From: Flavobacterium ginsengisoli
GTDB lineage: Bacteria; Bacteroidota; Bacteroidia; Flavobacteriales; Flavobacteriaceae
DNA: 64,000 bases
NCBI RefSeq assembly: GCF_029625315.1
Contig: NZ_CP121110.1
Location: 1,417,501-1,481,500, forward strand
Direction of reading: 5' to 3'
Positions 30,506 to 40,513 of the stretch are shown piece after piece. Both the position numbers and the translations under genes were made by a program. The stretch's first letter is position 1. Each line of letters begins with the position of its first letter. The notes under the pieces are model-generated. The model saw nothing but the letters and a program-made list of their open reading frames with translations. It was not told the origin of the DNA and did no database searches.

Positions 30506-31915
30506 CTATTCTTTTTCTGTTTTTGCGGGAAGAACAGAATTGGGCAACAGAAATAAAATAAGCAATACACTTGTTAAGCAAAGCAAATGAATTAATGTGC
30601 CATAGAAAAAAGCATTATAAAAATCTGTATAATCTGTTTTTCCTTTTGCAAAATAGTAAAATACACCTCCTGTTAAGGTAATGCCCAATGCACCAAACAA
30701 TTGCTCGCAATGTAGAATAAACTCCTGATGCATTTCCAATCCTGTTTTGGGGTAAATCTTTCAGCGCAATATTAGCAAATGAAGGCAGAACCAAGGCTAC
30801 ACCAATACCGTGCAAAAACATGACAAAATATCCCTTGTAATCGATTGATTGATAATAAAAAAGGACCAGCTGAAAAACAAGAGAAAACATAAGAAGCAAC
30901 ACTCCAAAAATCAATACATTTTTACCATACTGAAGCACCAATCTAGTCGCAAAAAATGATGCTAAAATAAAACCGCATCCTTGAAATACAATAAAATATC
31001 CTGCTTGCATAGGAGAAAGTCTAATACCGTCTTGCAGAAAAATTGCTAATACAAAAAAATAAGCATCGAGCATTAGCATAAAAAGAGCAGAAGCCGAAAC
31101 CGCAATGTTGAAATTCTTGTGTGTAAAAAGCTCCATATTCAATAATGGCTCTTTTTTCTTTAATTTTCTTTTGATCTGTCTAAATATAAAACCTATCAGA
31201 AATACTATAGAAATCGTCAGCGTAATTGCAACCAAATCTTTTTGTTCTAATCCCACAGCCATCGAAAAAACTAGTAAAGCAAGCCCTATGCATAATATAA
31301 CTGCACTCCAATAATCCATTTGTAAAGAAGAATTGTCTCTGGATTGATTGAGATAACGAATGGCTAGAAAAATCGTTATTATACAAATAGGAATATTGAT
31401 AAGGAATATATACCTCCACGATTTATCGATTAAAAACGGTTGGAGTTCTACAAGAAAACCTCCTAAAAACTGCCCCAGCATTGTACCAATTCCAATTGCA
31501 ATTCCGTACCAGCCCATTGCATAAGTGCGTTCCTTATGACTGACAAAGAGAATTTGAATATAAGATAGAACTTGTGGAGCCATTAAGCTTGCACTTATAC
31601 CTTGAAAAAACCTCAAAGCAATAAGCTGATTTGTAGTGGTAGCAAACCCGCATCCTGCAGAAGTGACCATAAACAAAAACAGTCCTAGAATAAAGATTTT
31701 TTTCTTCCAAAATAATCTCCCATTTTTCCGCCAATTATCAAAAAAGAAGCAAATCCAACCATATACATAGCTACAACTAATTGGATTTTTCCATTACTTG
31801 AACCAAGCCCACGCTGAATTGACGGAATAGCAACGTTTACAATAAATATATCCAAAATAGTAAGCAAATGTGCAAGCGACAATATAAGGAGCGAAATGTA
31901 TTTTTTATTTTTCAT
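30506..31915 (-). CDS. MFS drug exporter of the EmrB/DHA2 type (two frame breaks)
   Basis: The repaired protein has 470 residues and about 13-14 hydrophobic helices. The N-terminal motif SLAHLLTILDIFIVNVAIPS and the motif A loop GKMGDYFGRKK are typical of DHA2 exporters. Breaks: near 31698-31704 a run of seven A on the coding strand needs eight; at GCTCGC (30703-30708) adding GC restores STLRAQLFGALG. The downstream end is TSVLLILFLLPNSVL. A TetR repressor gene lies 39 bases upstream on the same strand, and a candidate operator is between them. Confidence 0.9.
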
Positions 31916-31921
31916 AATATA

Positions 31922-31938
31922 TAGAACAGTCTATCTAT
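31922..31938 (-). promoter_or_regulatory. Candidate TetR operator before the MFS gene
   Basis: TAGA-ACAG-TCTA is an inverted repeat followed by TCTAT, giving the shared word TATCTAT that also forms half of the operator before the TetR gene at 32551-32568. It lies a few bases upstream of the MFS start at 31915. A hairpin at 31952-31970 (AAATCAG/CTGATTT) overlaps the TetR stop and may separate the two units. Confidence 0.55.
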
Positions 31939-31954
31939 TTTTGGTTAAAAAAAA

Positions 31955-32521
31955 TCAGAAAAACTGATTTATACTTTTTTTTACGGTTTTTAGATCATTC
32001 GTATTTCCGCTTATACCTGCCGAAACTACAGCTCCTTCAATCATCAAAAAAATACTGTTTTGTAGTGCTTTTTTTTCTATTAAAAGCGTTTTTACTGTAC
32101 TAATTTCATCAACTAATCCATTAATATACTCACGCTGGCGCTCTTTATGTGCTTGAACAAACTGTTCTATTTTTTTATCTTCTCTACCTATTTCAGCATT
32201 TATTTTTATGAAATGGCATCCGGAAAAATTTGATTCTTCCTGAAGTTTAATACGGTAATCTATTAATTTTAGAAGTTTTTTTAAGGAAGGTTTCTCGTCT
32301 TTTAAATAGTCATTGAGATTGGCAAAATATTCTGTTTCCTGCTGTTCAAGATAATGATACAACAAATCACTTTTAGACTCATAGTGTTTGTAAAGCGAAC
32401 CAATTGCAATATCTGCCTCAGCAATAATCTGATTAATTCCTGTGCTATTAAATCCCTGATGATAAAACAGACGGGATGCTGTATCGAGTATTCGTTCTTT
32501 TACACTGCTTTTCTGTTTCAT
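31955..32521 (-). CDS. TetR/AcrR-family repressor
   Basis: The 188-residue protein starts MKQKSSVKERILDTASRLFY at the ATG at 32521. The helix-turn-helix is in GINQIIAEADIAIGSLYKHY and the ligand domain follows. It is directly upstream of the MFS exporter on the same strand. Two similar ATAGATA-containing sites precede it and the exporter, so it probably represses both until a drug-like ligand binds (inference). Confidence 0.93.
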   Translation of the reverse strand: MKQKSSVKERILDTASRLFYHQGFNSTGINQIIAEADIAIGSLYKHYESKSDLLYHYLEQQETEYFANLNDYLKDEKPSLKKLLKLIDYRIKLQEESNFSGCHFIKINAEIGREDKKIEQFVQAHKERQREYINGLVDEISTVKTLLIEKKALQNSIFLMIEGAVVSAGISGNTNDLKTVKKSINQFF

Positions 32522-32545
32522 TTTTTCTTTTTGCCAAAGATAAAA

Positions 32546-32568
32546 CAAAAATAGATAGAGTTATCTAT
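32546..32568 (-). promoter_or_regulatory. TetR promoter with an internal palindromic operator
   Basis: On the minus strand a -7 element TATTTTTG (32546-32553) follows TTG by 21 bases. ATAGATA (32551-32557) and TATCTAT (32562-32568) form a perfect 7-bp inverted repeat with a four-base spacer, placed between the two promoter elements. This fits autorepression. Confidence 0.68.
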
Positions 32569-32584
32569 TTATTTCAAAATAAAA

Positions 32585-32607
32585 AAAATCACAAAAGCTG
32601 TGATTTT
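32585..32607 (-). terminator. Terminator after the GNAT gene
   Basis: AAAATCACA (32585-32593) pairs with TGTGATTTT (32599-32607) over nine bases with a five-base loop and an A run to the left. Confidence 0.82.
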
Positions 32608-32629
32608 AAAATTCGTTAATATAAATTAA

Positions 32630-33127
32630 CTACAAACCTTTTCCCATTACATAATCTTCCATTAAATATCCATTTCCTATTTCGATATCAACGGTTTCTT
32701 TAATTTCGAAACCAAGTTTTTTATAGAAATTCAACGCCGTATTAAAACGGTTTACGTTCAATAAAAGTTCGTTTGAGTTACTTTCCAAAGCCATTTTTCC
32801 AATTTCTTCAAAAACTTTTTTGCCATAACCTTTTCCTTGTGTTTCTGGCAGAAGATAAATTTTATGGATTTTAGTAATAGCTTCTCCTTTATAATTGTGT
32901 TCAATTCCGATAAAACCAATAACCGATTCTGAATCTGAAATTAAATAAAACAACTGTTCTTTATTCTGAATTTGCTTTGATAATGCTTCATTAGAATAAA
33001 TTAGATTTAACATGTATTCTAATTGTTCCGCAGTTAAAATTTCGCCATAAGTAATAGGCCATGTTATATGTGCGATTTCTTGAATTTTAGCAATATCTTC
33101 AACAAATGCTTCTGTAATTTTAATCAT
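32630..33127 (-). CDS. GNAT-family N-acetyltransferase
   Basis: The 165-residue protein has the acetyl-CoA loop LPETQGKGYGKKVFEEIG (motif A, Q/RxxGxG/A) near residue 100 and the C-terminal NVNRFNTALNFYKKLGF motif B. The substrate cannot be read from the sequence. It starts two bases after the guaC stop on the same strand, so the two are likely co-transcribed. Confidence 0.92.
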   Translation of the reverse strand: MIKITEAFVEDIAKIQEIAHITWPITYGEILTAEQLEYMLNLIYSNEALSKQIQNKEQLFYLISDSESVIGFIGIEHNYKGEAITKIHKIYLLPETQGKGYGKKVFEEIGKMALESNSNELLLNVNRFNTALNFYKKLGFEIKETVDIEIGNGYLMEDYVMGKGL

Positions 33128-33129
33128 AT

Positions 33130-34169
33130 TTATTTAGTAAAAACTTGATTTTCTTGTTCGCTTACGCGGATGAAAGTCGTTCGTTTAGTCAATTCTTTTA
33201 ATCTTGAAGCGCCAACATAAGTACATGTGCTTCTTATTCCGCCTAAAATATCTAAAACAGTATTAATAACATCTCCTTTAAACGGAACCTGAACTGTTTT
33301 TCCTTCACTTGCTCTGTATTCTGCAACTCCGCCGGAATGCTTGTCCATTGCAGTTTTCGAGCTCATTCCGTAAAACTGTTTGAATTTTTCGCCTTTTATT
33401 TCGATTAATTCACCGCCGCTTTCTGTGTGTCCCGCGAGCATTCCTCCCAACATTACAAAATCGGCTCCTGCACCAAAAGCTTTAGCAACATCGCCTGGAG
33501 TAGAACAGCCACCATCACTGATAATATGACCACCTAAACCATGAGCTGCATCGGCACATTCAATAATAGCCGATAACTGCGGATAACCAACACCTGTTTT
33601 AACACGAGTTGTACAAACAGAACCTGGTCCAATTCCGACTTTTACAATGTCTGCTCCAGCTAAAAGCAACTCTTCTGTCATTTCTCCAGTAACCACATTT
33701 CCTGCTATAATGATTTTATCGGGATACTGTTTGCGAGTTTGTTTTAAAAACTGAACAAAATGTTCTGAATAGCCGTTAGCAACATCAATACAAATAAATT
33801 TCAGTAACAGATTTTCTGCAATTATTTTTTCAATCTTCTCAAAATCTTCTTTTCCCGTTCCAGTGCTTACAGCAATATAATCGTAGAAATCTGGAGTTAC
33901 ATTTTTTAAGAAATTATTCCACTCTTCTAAAGTGTAATGTTTATGGATTGCTGTAAAAAGCTTTTCTTTTGCCAAAACCTTTGCAATTTCAAAAGTTCCC
34001 ACAGTATCCATATTGGCTGCCATAATCGGAATTCCTGTCCAATTTGAAGTACTGTGTAAAAACTTGAAATTTTGTTCCAGGAAACTTCAGATCTGCTTTT
34101 CAGTGTTGATCTTTTAGGTCTAAACATTACATCTTTAAAACCCAGTTTTAGGTCCATTTCTATTCTCAT
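33130..34169 (-). CDS. guaC: GMP reductase (one-base frame break)
   Basis: GMP reductase converts GMP to IMP with NADPH and returns guanine nucleotides to the common purine pool. The active-site loop is [17 protein letters not shown], whose Cys attacks the base, and the phosphate site is [20 protein letters not shown]. The N-terminus starts [20 protein letters not shown] at 34169. Near 34077-34081 one base is missing, probably a C from a CCC run; repair reads [20 protein letters not shown] and gives 346 residues, the family's usual length. IMP dehydrogenase is less likely because no CBS domains are present. Confidence 0.93.
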
Positions 34170-34386
34170 AATTCGAGATTTTGGTTACTCTCAAATGTAA
34201 GGAATTTTAGATTGTAGACTTTAGATTTTAGATTAACAAAAACTCGAACTTTTGAACAATTCAGAAATTGATTCGCTTTAGCTAAAACGCTGATTAAACG
34301 TTTTTTTGAAACTGAAATCTACTTTGCGTGGCTTCGACTTCGCTCAGCCTGACAAAACCTGAAACCTGAAACTTGAAACAAAAAAA

Positions 34387-34980
34387 CTATCCGTGAATTG
34401 TTTCTCCTTTTCCGTAATTGGTAATAATTGACTCTTCAAAAGCTAGCCATTCTCTCCAACGTTTTTCAACGTCTATTCCTGTACCATATTTACGAGCGTA
34501 AGTAATAAAAGTGGTGTAATGCCCTGCTTCGCTTTCCATTAATTCTCTATAAAAAAGCGCCAATTCTTCGTCTTTAATGTTTTCAGAAAGTACTTTAAAA
34601 CGTTCACAGCTTCTAGCCTCGATCATTGCAGAAAATAGTAATCGTTCTACAAGACCAGAAACACGGCTTCCGTCACCGCTTTTTTTCATGTATTGATACA
34701 GTTCGTTTACGTAATCATCTTTACGCTCACGACCTAATTTTAATCCTCTTTTGATAATAATGTTGTGAACTTGCTCAAAATGATCGATTTCTTCTTTAGC
34801 TAAAGCTAATAGGTCTTTTACTAAATCTTGATGCTCAGAGTTATTCGTAATAATTGTAATCGCGTTTGTTGTCGCTTTCTGCTCACACCAAGCGTGATCT
34901 GTTAAGATTTCTTCAATGTTCTTCTCAACAATATTTACCCATCTTGGGTCGGTTGGCAATTGTAATCTTAATACGCCCAT
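34387..34980 (-). CDS. miaE: tRNA-(ms2io6A37) hydroxylase
   Basis: This 197-residue diiron protein hydroxylates the isopentenyl group of ms2i6A at position 37 of tRNA. Its carboxylate-bridged iron ligands are visible in helical motifs LALAKEEIDHFEQVHNII and EARSCERFKVLSEN and again in ELMESEAGHYTTFI. The length and the helical bundle fit the family. It stands alone between guaC and glyA; the 217-base gap before guaC and the gap 34981-35127 hold repeat-like words (CTTTCGACTTT, TTTAGATTTTAGATT). Confidence 0.93.
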   Translation of the reverse strand: MGVLRLQLPTDPRWVNIVEKNIEEILTDHAWCEQKATTNAITIITNNSEHQDLVKDLLALAKEEIDHFEQVHNIIIKRGLKLGRERKDDYVNELYQYMKKSGDGSRVSGLVERLLFSAMIEARSCERFKVLSENIKDEELALFYRELMESEAGHYTTFITYARKYGTGIDVEKRWREWLAFEESIITNYGKGETIHG

Positions 34981-35127
34981 TTTTTTTAAGTCTTAAAGTT
35001 TGAAAGTTGAAAGTCATAAAGTCTTTGGAAAACTTTAAAAGAAAAATCGAAGATCAAAAACTAAATATAGAAATTTACTTCCATTTTTAGACTTTCGACC
35101 TTCGACTTTATGACTTTTGACTAATTT

Positions 35128-36403
35128 TTAATATGCAAAAATTGGTCTTTCGCTCATTAATTCGTTTACTTCTTCAGCAACTTCTTCGATAACATCCTCA
35201 TTTGTATGATTAGTTAATACTTTATCGATAAGCGCTACAATAGTTTCCATATCTTTTTCAACTAAACCACGAGTTGTGATTGCAGCTGTTCCAACACGAA
35301 TTCCAGAAGTGATAAATGGTGATTTATCGTCAAAAGGAACCATGTTTTTGTTTACTGTAATTTCAGCTTTTACTAATGCATTTTCAGCTTCTTTTCCAGA
35401 AATACCTTTGTTTCTTAAGTCAATAAGCATCATGTGGTTGTCTGTTCCGCCAGAGATAATGTTGTAACCTCTTTTTACGAAAGCATCAGCCATTGCATTT
35501 GCATTCTTTTTTAATTGCATTGCATAAGTAAAGAAATCATCTTTTAATGCTTCACCAAAAGCAACTGCTTTAGCAACGATAATGTGCATTAAAGGTCCAC
35601 CTTGATTTCCAGGGAAAACAGCTAAATCTAATAAAGAAGACATCATTCTGATTTCTCCTTTTGGAGTTGTTAATCCTTGTGGATTTGGGAAATCTTTACC
35701 CATTAAAATAAGACCTCCACGTGGTCCTCTTAATGTTTTGTGAGTTGTTGTAGAAACAATATGGCAATGTGGAATTGGATCATTCATTAGTCCTTTTGCA
35801 ATAAGACCTGCTGGGTGAGAAATATCAGCAAATAAAATTGCTCCTACGCTGTCAGCAATTTGTCTAAAACGAGCAAAATCCATATCACGAGAATAAGCCG
35901 AAGCTCCAGCGATGATTAATTTTGGCTGTTCTTTAGTTGCAATTTCTTGAATTTTATCATAATCTAAACGACCAGTTTCAGCATCTACACCGTAGAAAAC
36001 TGGACGGTATAAACGTCCTGAGAAGTTTACAGGAGAACCGTGAGTTAAGTGACCTCCGTGAGATAAATCGAAACCTAAAATCGTGTCACCAGGATTTAAA
36101 CAAGCGTGGTAAACAGATGTATTTGCCTGAGAACCCGAGTGAGGCTGTACGTTTGCATATTCAGCGCCAAATAATTCTTTAGCTCTGTCAATTGCAATTT
36201 GCTCAATAACGTCAACTACTTCGCAACCGCCGTAGTATCTTTTACCAGGATAACCCTCTGCATATTTATTCGTTAAAACAGACCCTGCTGCTTGCCATTA
36301 CTTCATCACTTACAAAATTCTCAGAAGCAATAAGCTCTAATCCGTGAATTTGTCTTTCTTTCTCCTCTTGGATAAGATCAAAAATTTGTTCGTCGCGTTG
36401 CAT
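35128..36403 (-). CDS. glyA: Serine hydroxymethyltransferase (GC-loss frame break)
   Basis: SHMT makes glycine and methylene-tetrahydrofolate from serine. The protein starts [20 protein letters not shown] at 36403. The PLP lysine is in [13 protein letters not shown], and [20 protein letters not shown] is the cofactor-binding stretch. At GCTTGC (36290-36295) the frame is lost; adding GC gives [15 protein letters not shown] and one protein of 425 residues, the normal length. SHMT is rarely dispensable, so this break is most likely a sequencing error. It is divergent from fumarylacetoacetase. Confidence 0.95.
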
Positions 36404-36446
36404 TTTTTTGTTTTTCGTTAATTTCACGCAAAAATACAAAAAAACG

Positions 36447-36477
36447 TTTGTCAAACTGCTAGATTATGATATATTTG
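36447..36477 (+). promoter_or_regulatory. Promoter of fumarylacetoacetase
   Basis: TTTG (36447-36450) and TATATTTG (36470-36477) are spaced by 19 bases, a textbook Bacteroidota -33/-7 pair. The transcript would have a leader of about 30 bases before the ATG at 36514. The minus-strand glyA promoter shares the TTTGACAAAC region. Confidence 0.8.
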
Positions 36478-36513
36478 ACATGTAATTTTTCAACAAATAA
36501 TTAACATTAAAAC

Positions 36514-37797
36514 ATGCCAATAACCGCCAACGATACCAGTAGAAAATCATGGTTAGAAGTACCAGAAAATAGCGACTTCCCTATTCAGAATATTCCTTTT
36601 GGTGTATTTCTTACGAAAGAAAATGTCGTTACTGTAGGAACTAGAATTGGCGATTACGCCATAGATTTAGGGGCTTTACAGCAATTAAACTATTTTGAGG
36701 GAATAGAATTAACTGATGATATGTTTATGCAGGATACGCTAAATGATTTTATTTCTGACGGAAAAAAAACATGGCGTTTAGTTAGAAATCGTATCGCAGA
36801 GATATTCGACGAAACTAATCCTCAGCTAAGAGATTCAACAAAACACCGCGATATTGTTATATTTAAGATCGAAGATGTAGAGATGCAATTACCAGTTTTA
36901 ATTGGTGATTATACTGACTTTTATTCAAGTAGAGAACATGCTACAAATGTAGGTAAAATGTTCCGTGACCCAGAAAATGCATTACTGCCAAACTGGCTTC
37001 ATATTCCAGTTGGATATCATGGAAGAAGCTCTACAATTGTACCATCTGGAATTCCGGTTCACAGACCAATGGGACAAACTTTACCAGCTGGTCATGACAC
37101 ACCTGTTTTTGGTGCTTCGCGTTTAGTAGATTTTGAATTGGAAACGGCTTTCATTACAACAGACGTTAATGTAATGGGAGAAAATATTTCAACTTACGAA
37201 GCTGAAGATTATATTTTCGGAATGGTTTTACTAAATGACTGGAGTGCGCGCGATATGCAAAAATGGGAATATGTGCCTCTTGGACCATTCTTAGCAAAAA
37301 ACTTTGCTACTTCAATTTCACCTTGGATTGTAACTATGGATGCTTTGGAACCTTTTAGAACTAAGGGACCAAAACAAGATCCTTCACCACTTCCTTATTT
37401 ACAGACAAAAGGAAAAAAGGCTTTTGATATTCATTTAGAAGTTTCTTTACAACCAGAAGATCAGGAAGAAACTGTGATTTCAACATCTAATTTCAAATAT
37501 ATGTATTGGTCTATGGCTCAGCAATTGACACACCATACATCAAACGGATGTCGCGTGAATTCTGGTGACATGATGGGTTCTGGAACAATTTCTGGTCCAA
37601 CTCCAGATAGTTTTGGTTCTATGCTAGAATTAACTTGGGGTGGAAAAAATCCGCTTAAATTAAAAGACGGAAGCGAACGCAAATTTATTGAGGATAATGA
37701 TACTGTAATTATTCGTGGTTTCTGTGAAAATAAAGAAGTAAGAATTGGATTTGGAGAAGTTTCTAGCCAATTGTTACCTCCTTTTACAAGACAATGA
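36514..37797 (+). CDS. fahA: Fumarylacetoacetase
   Basis: This 427-residue enzyme is the last step of tyrosine degradation and splits fumarylacetoacetate to fumarate and acetoacetate. The active-site stretch DFYSSREHATNVGKMFRDPE holds the catalytic His, and LPNWLHIPVGYHGRSSTIVP and LLNDWSARDMQKWEYVPLG are conserved. It has its own promoter and terminator and no other tyrosine-degradation gene in this window. No frame break is seen. Confidence 0.96.
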   Translation: MPITANDTSRKSWLEVPENSDFPIQNIPFGVFLTKENVVTVGTRIGDYAIDLGALQQLNYFEGIELTDDMFMQDTLNDFISDGKKTWRLVRNRIAEIFDETNPQLRDSTKHRDIVIFKIEDVEMQLPVLIGDYTDFYSSREHATNVGKMFRDPENALLPNWLHIPVGYHGRSSTIVPSGIPVHRPMGQTLPAGHDTPVFGASRLVDFELETAFITTDVNVMGENISTYEAEDYIFGMVLLNDWSARDMQKWEYVPLGPFLAKNFATSISPWIVTMDALEPFRTKGPKQDPSPLPYLQTKGKKAFDIHLEVSLQPEDQEETVISTSNFKYMYWSMAQQLTHHTSNGCRVNSGDMMGSGTISGPTPDSFGSMLELTWGGKNPLKLKDGSERKFIEDNDTVIIRGFCENKEVRIGFGEVSSQLLPPFTRQ

Positions 37798-37830
37798 AGA
37801 GCAGATCAATCTGAAGAGATATAAAAAATA

Positions 37831-37860
37831 AAAAACCTTGGTCATAGCCAAGGTTTTTTT
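37831..37860 (+). terminator. Terminator after fahA
   Basis: AAAAACCTTGG (37831-37841) pairs with CCAAGGTTTTT (37848-37858) over 11 bases and is followed by T. Confidence 0.9.
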
Positions 37861-37890
37861 ATGCTTTTATTAAATGAAAGAAAAAGTTAC

Positions 37891-39075
37891 TTATTCTAAA
37901 ATTACTTTTACCCAAACCAAACGATGATCAGAGCTTGACTCTCGTTTTTCGACTAATTCTGACATTGGCTCACCCTTTGCAGGCCAGAACACACCACTGT
38001 TAACAATCTTAAAACCAAGTCTCGATGGCAATACATAATCTGCACGCATTCTCCAAAAAGCCGTATGATTAACTCCAAAAGGATTTTTAGGACTAAATTC
38101 AGCACCACCTTTACTAGCGGGTGTAAAGTCGCTATTAATTTTCGGACTCTCTACTAAAGACTTTATGCCTTCTCTAATAGCATCTCCCTCAACTGGTGAA
38201 GCGTTTTGATCACCCATTATGACAAATCGAGAATTTGGAGGCAATCCGCCTTTTAAACCTTTATCATCATAAATATACGAAGCCGAATTGTCTGAAATAT
38301 AATCTCTCCAGAATCTGATTTCATCGTGATTTCTTTTCCCATTGCGGTCTTCAGCACCATCAAAAGTGGGAGGAGTTGGATGACTAACTAAAACATGAAC
38401 TGTTTTATTACCAATTTCTACAGGAACATCCCAGTGAGATTTTGAAGATAATGGAAATTCTTTCCATGCTTTCTTGCTATACCAATCCGATCCATCTGCT
38501 TTTTTGGTAATTAATGCTTCTGGCATATCTTTCCATTTAAAATGTTGAAAAGTACGAATTGCATTAACATCAATAGGATATTTAGACAAAAGCATCATCC
38601 CATATTGCCCAGGATACATACCAAATGCCCATGCATCATTTCCTGAATTACTCAACTTTCCGTCATTGTTCAAATCATAAGGGCTTGGCTGGCCAGTATT
38701 CACTGTCGAATAATAGTAGTAAGGATAATCGATGGCTGCTGCTCCGCCTTGGCTCACATTCAAATAATTTTTTATAAATGCCTTTACGCCAAGTTCAGGA
38801 TCTTTAATATAATCAAACTCGTTTAGCAAAATTACATCTGGCTTAACGGTCTGAATAATCTGGGCAATATTTCTGATTTGAGCATTATGCCCTGAACTAA
38901 GTTGATTAATTAACATCTGCTCCGATTTTCCCATTGCACCTTTGGGAGAATAATTATCAGATTCCATACTTACATTGTAGGTAGCAAAGGTAAGTTCATT
39001 TTTGTCTTGTGAATCGGACTGTGAAAAAAGAGCTCCGGAAGAAAGCACGGAAAGGATAAAAAATATTTTCTTCAT
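37891..39075 (-). CDS. Exported endonuclease/exonuclease/phosphatase-family protein
   Basis: The 394-residue protein has a signal peptide (KKIFFILSVLSSGALFSQSD). The EEP fold is seen in LTFATYNVSM, the metal Glu in VILLNEFDY, FVIMGDQNASP and the final SSDHRLVWVKV with the catalytic His. It could hydrolyse nucleic acid, sphingolipid or inositol phosphate outside the cytoplasm; the substrate is unknown. Its start lies 214 bases from the agmatine deiminase gene. Confidence 0.9.
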   Translation of the reverse strand: MKKIFFILSVLSSGALFSQSDSQDKNELTFATYNVSMESDNYSPKGAMGKSEQMLINQLSSGHNAQIRNIAQIIQTVKPDVILLNEFDYIKDPELGVKAFIKNYLNVSQGGAAAIDYPYYYYSTVNTGQPSPYDLNNDGKLSNSGNDAWAFGMYPGQYGMMLLSKYPIDVNAIRTFQHFKWKDMPEALITKKADGSDWYSKKAWKEFPLSSKSHWDVPVEIGNKTVHVLVSHPTPPTFDGAEDRNGKRNHDEIRFWRDYISDNSASYIYDDKGLKGGLPPNSRFVIMGDQNASPVEGDAIREGIKSLVESPKINSDFTPASKGGAEFSPKNPFGVNHTAFWRMRADYVLPSRLGFKIVNSGVFWPAKGEPMSELVEKRESSSDHRLVWVKVILE

Positions 39076-39176
39076 ATAAAATTAAATCTGCATTTCTGCA
39101 TTATTGAACATACGAATATAAGAAGGATGTTTTGACAGACGGCAAATCTGTCTGTTAAATATACGACAAAAAAAGC

Positions 39177-39193
39177 CGCCACTTTTGGTGGCG
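39177..39193 (-). terminator. Terminator after agmatine deiminase
   Basis: CGCCAC (39177-39182) pairs with GTGGCG (39188-39193) around a short TTTTG loop, extended by AAAAG/ACTT, with a run of seven A to the left. Confidence 0.78.
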
Positions 39194-39288
39194 ACTTAAA
39201 ATACAGAAGAAAGTCTCTGTATATCTGATAATTTTATCACAGATTAAAAAAATCAAAACGATTATTTTATAATCTGCGACTACTATTT

Positions 39289-40329
39289 TTATGCAGGAAT
39301 CTGCTGACTTAAACAATGTAAAGTTCCAAATCCCCAAATGAAATCAATACAGCTAATACCGATTACTTCACGATCTGGGAAACATTCTGCCAAGATATTC
39401 AAAGCAACTCGATCATTACTATCGTTAAATGTTGGCACTAAAACGCAATTATTCAAGATTAAGAAATTAGCATAGCTTGCTGGCAATCTTAAATCTTCAA
39501 AATCAACACGTTTTGGCATTGGCAATGCTACAATTACTGGAGATTTTCCGTTTTCTAGTTTTGCATTTTGCAGACGTTTCAAATTATCCTGTAATGGCTT
39601 ATAGTTTGAATCGTTTTTATCTGTTTCTACAATCGTTACGATTGTATCTTCATTTACAAATCGGCATAAATCGTCGATATGTCCGTGCGTATCATCTCCT
39701 TCTATCCCGTCTCCCAGCCAAATTACGTTTGTAACTCCAAGATACTCTTTAAAAACAGCTTCGTAATCTTCTTTTGTAAAACCAGGATTTCTTACTTGAA
39801 TTGTTGGGTGCATCAAACACTCTTCAGAAGTCAATAAAGTTCCTTTTCCGTTTACATCAATCGCTCCACCTTCTACAATTACTGGTTTTCCTTTGTACAT
39901 TACTTGAGTTAAAGGAACATCAATAAAATCTGCCACTTTACCCGGAACGAATTTGTCTAATTGGTAGTTTTTATATTTTGCCCATCCATTAAAGTTGAAG
40001 TTTAACGCTTCTCTTTTTGAACCATTTTTTACAATAATTGGTCCTGAATCGCGCATCCAGCTTCTGTTTGTTTTATGAACAATATAAGAAACGTTTTCAG
40101 TATTAACGCGAGCTCTTTCAAGCATATCAGCAACTTTTTCTTTTAGTTTTTCATCGGCAACCACCAAAAAAACAGTTTCAAAAGTCGCTACTTTTTTAAT
40201 AAACTCTACAAAAGCCCATTGAACAGCTTCATATTTTCCTGGCCAATCGTTACCATTATGCGGAAAACACAATACAATTCCTTGCTGTTTTTCCCATTCT
40301 GCTGGAAATCTTCTATTATTTGTTGACAT
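39289..40329 (-). CDS. aguA: Agmatine deiminase
   Basis: The 346-residue enzyme converts agmatine to N-carbamoylputrescine and ammonia. It is a guanidino-group-modifying enzyme: KTNRSWMRDSGPIIV, GIEGDDTHGHIDDLCRF and the final GFGTLHCLSQQIPA carry the Asp, His and catalytic Cys. The next step, N-carbamoylputrescine amidase, is encoded at 43822-44713 on the same strand, with two plus-strand genes in between, so the pathway is local but not an operon. Confidence 0.95.
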   Translation of the reverse strand: MSTNNRRFPAEWEKQQGIVLCFPHNGNDWPGKYEAVQWAFVEFIKKVATFETVFLVVADEKLKEKVADMLERARVNTENVSYIVHKTNRSWMRDSGPIIVKNGSKREALNFNFNGWAKYKNYQLDKFVPGKVADFIDVPLTQVMYKGKPVIVEGGAIDVNGKGTLLTSEECLMHPTIQVRNPGFTKEDYEAVFKEYLGVTNVIWLGDGIEGDDTHGHIDDLCRFVNEDTIVTIVETDKNDSNYKPLQDNLKRLQNAKLENGKSPVIVALPMPKRVDFEDLRLPASYANFLILNNCVLVPTFNDSNDRVALNILAECFPDREVIGISCIDFIWGFGTLHCLSQQIPA

Positions 40330-40513
40330 AAATACGTTCTAATTTAGAAAGTGCAAAGATAAGCATTCGTTAGGATTTTAAAACAACTGAGCAAAAATCA
40401 TCTCTAATTTCACAAAAAATATCTTGCAAAAATTAAGTTAAAGATTAAATAATACCTACTTAATATTTAACAGAAGGCTCAGAATTACTTTTGCCAAAAC
40501 TAAAAACTAACAC

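Noticed and set aside
31534..31734. Second ORF inside the MFS gene
   Set aside because: It is an out-of-frame reading created at the A-run break; the repaired MFS frame explains the region.
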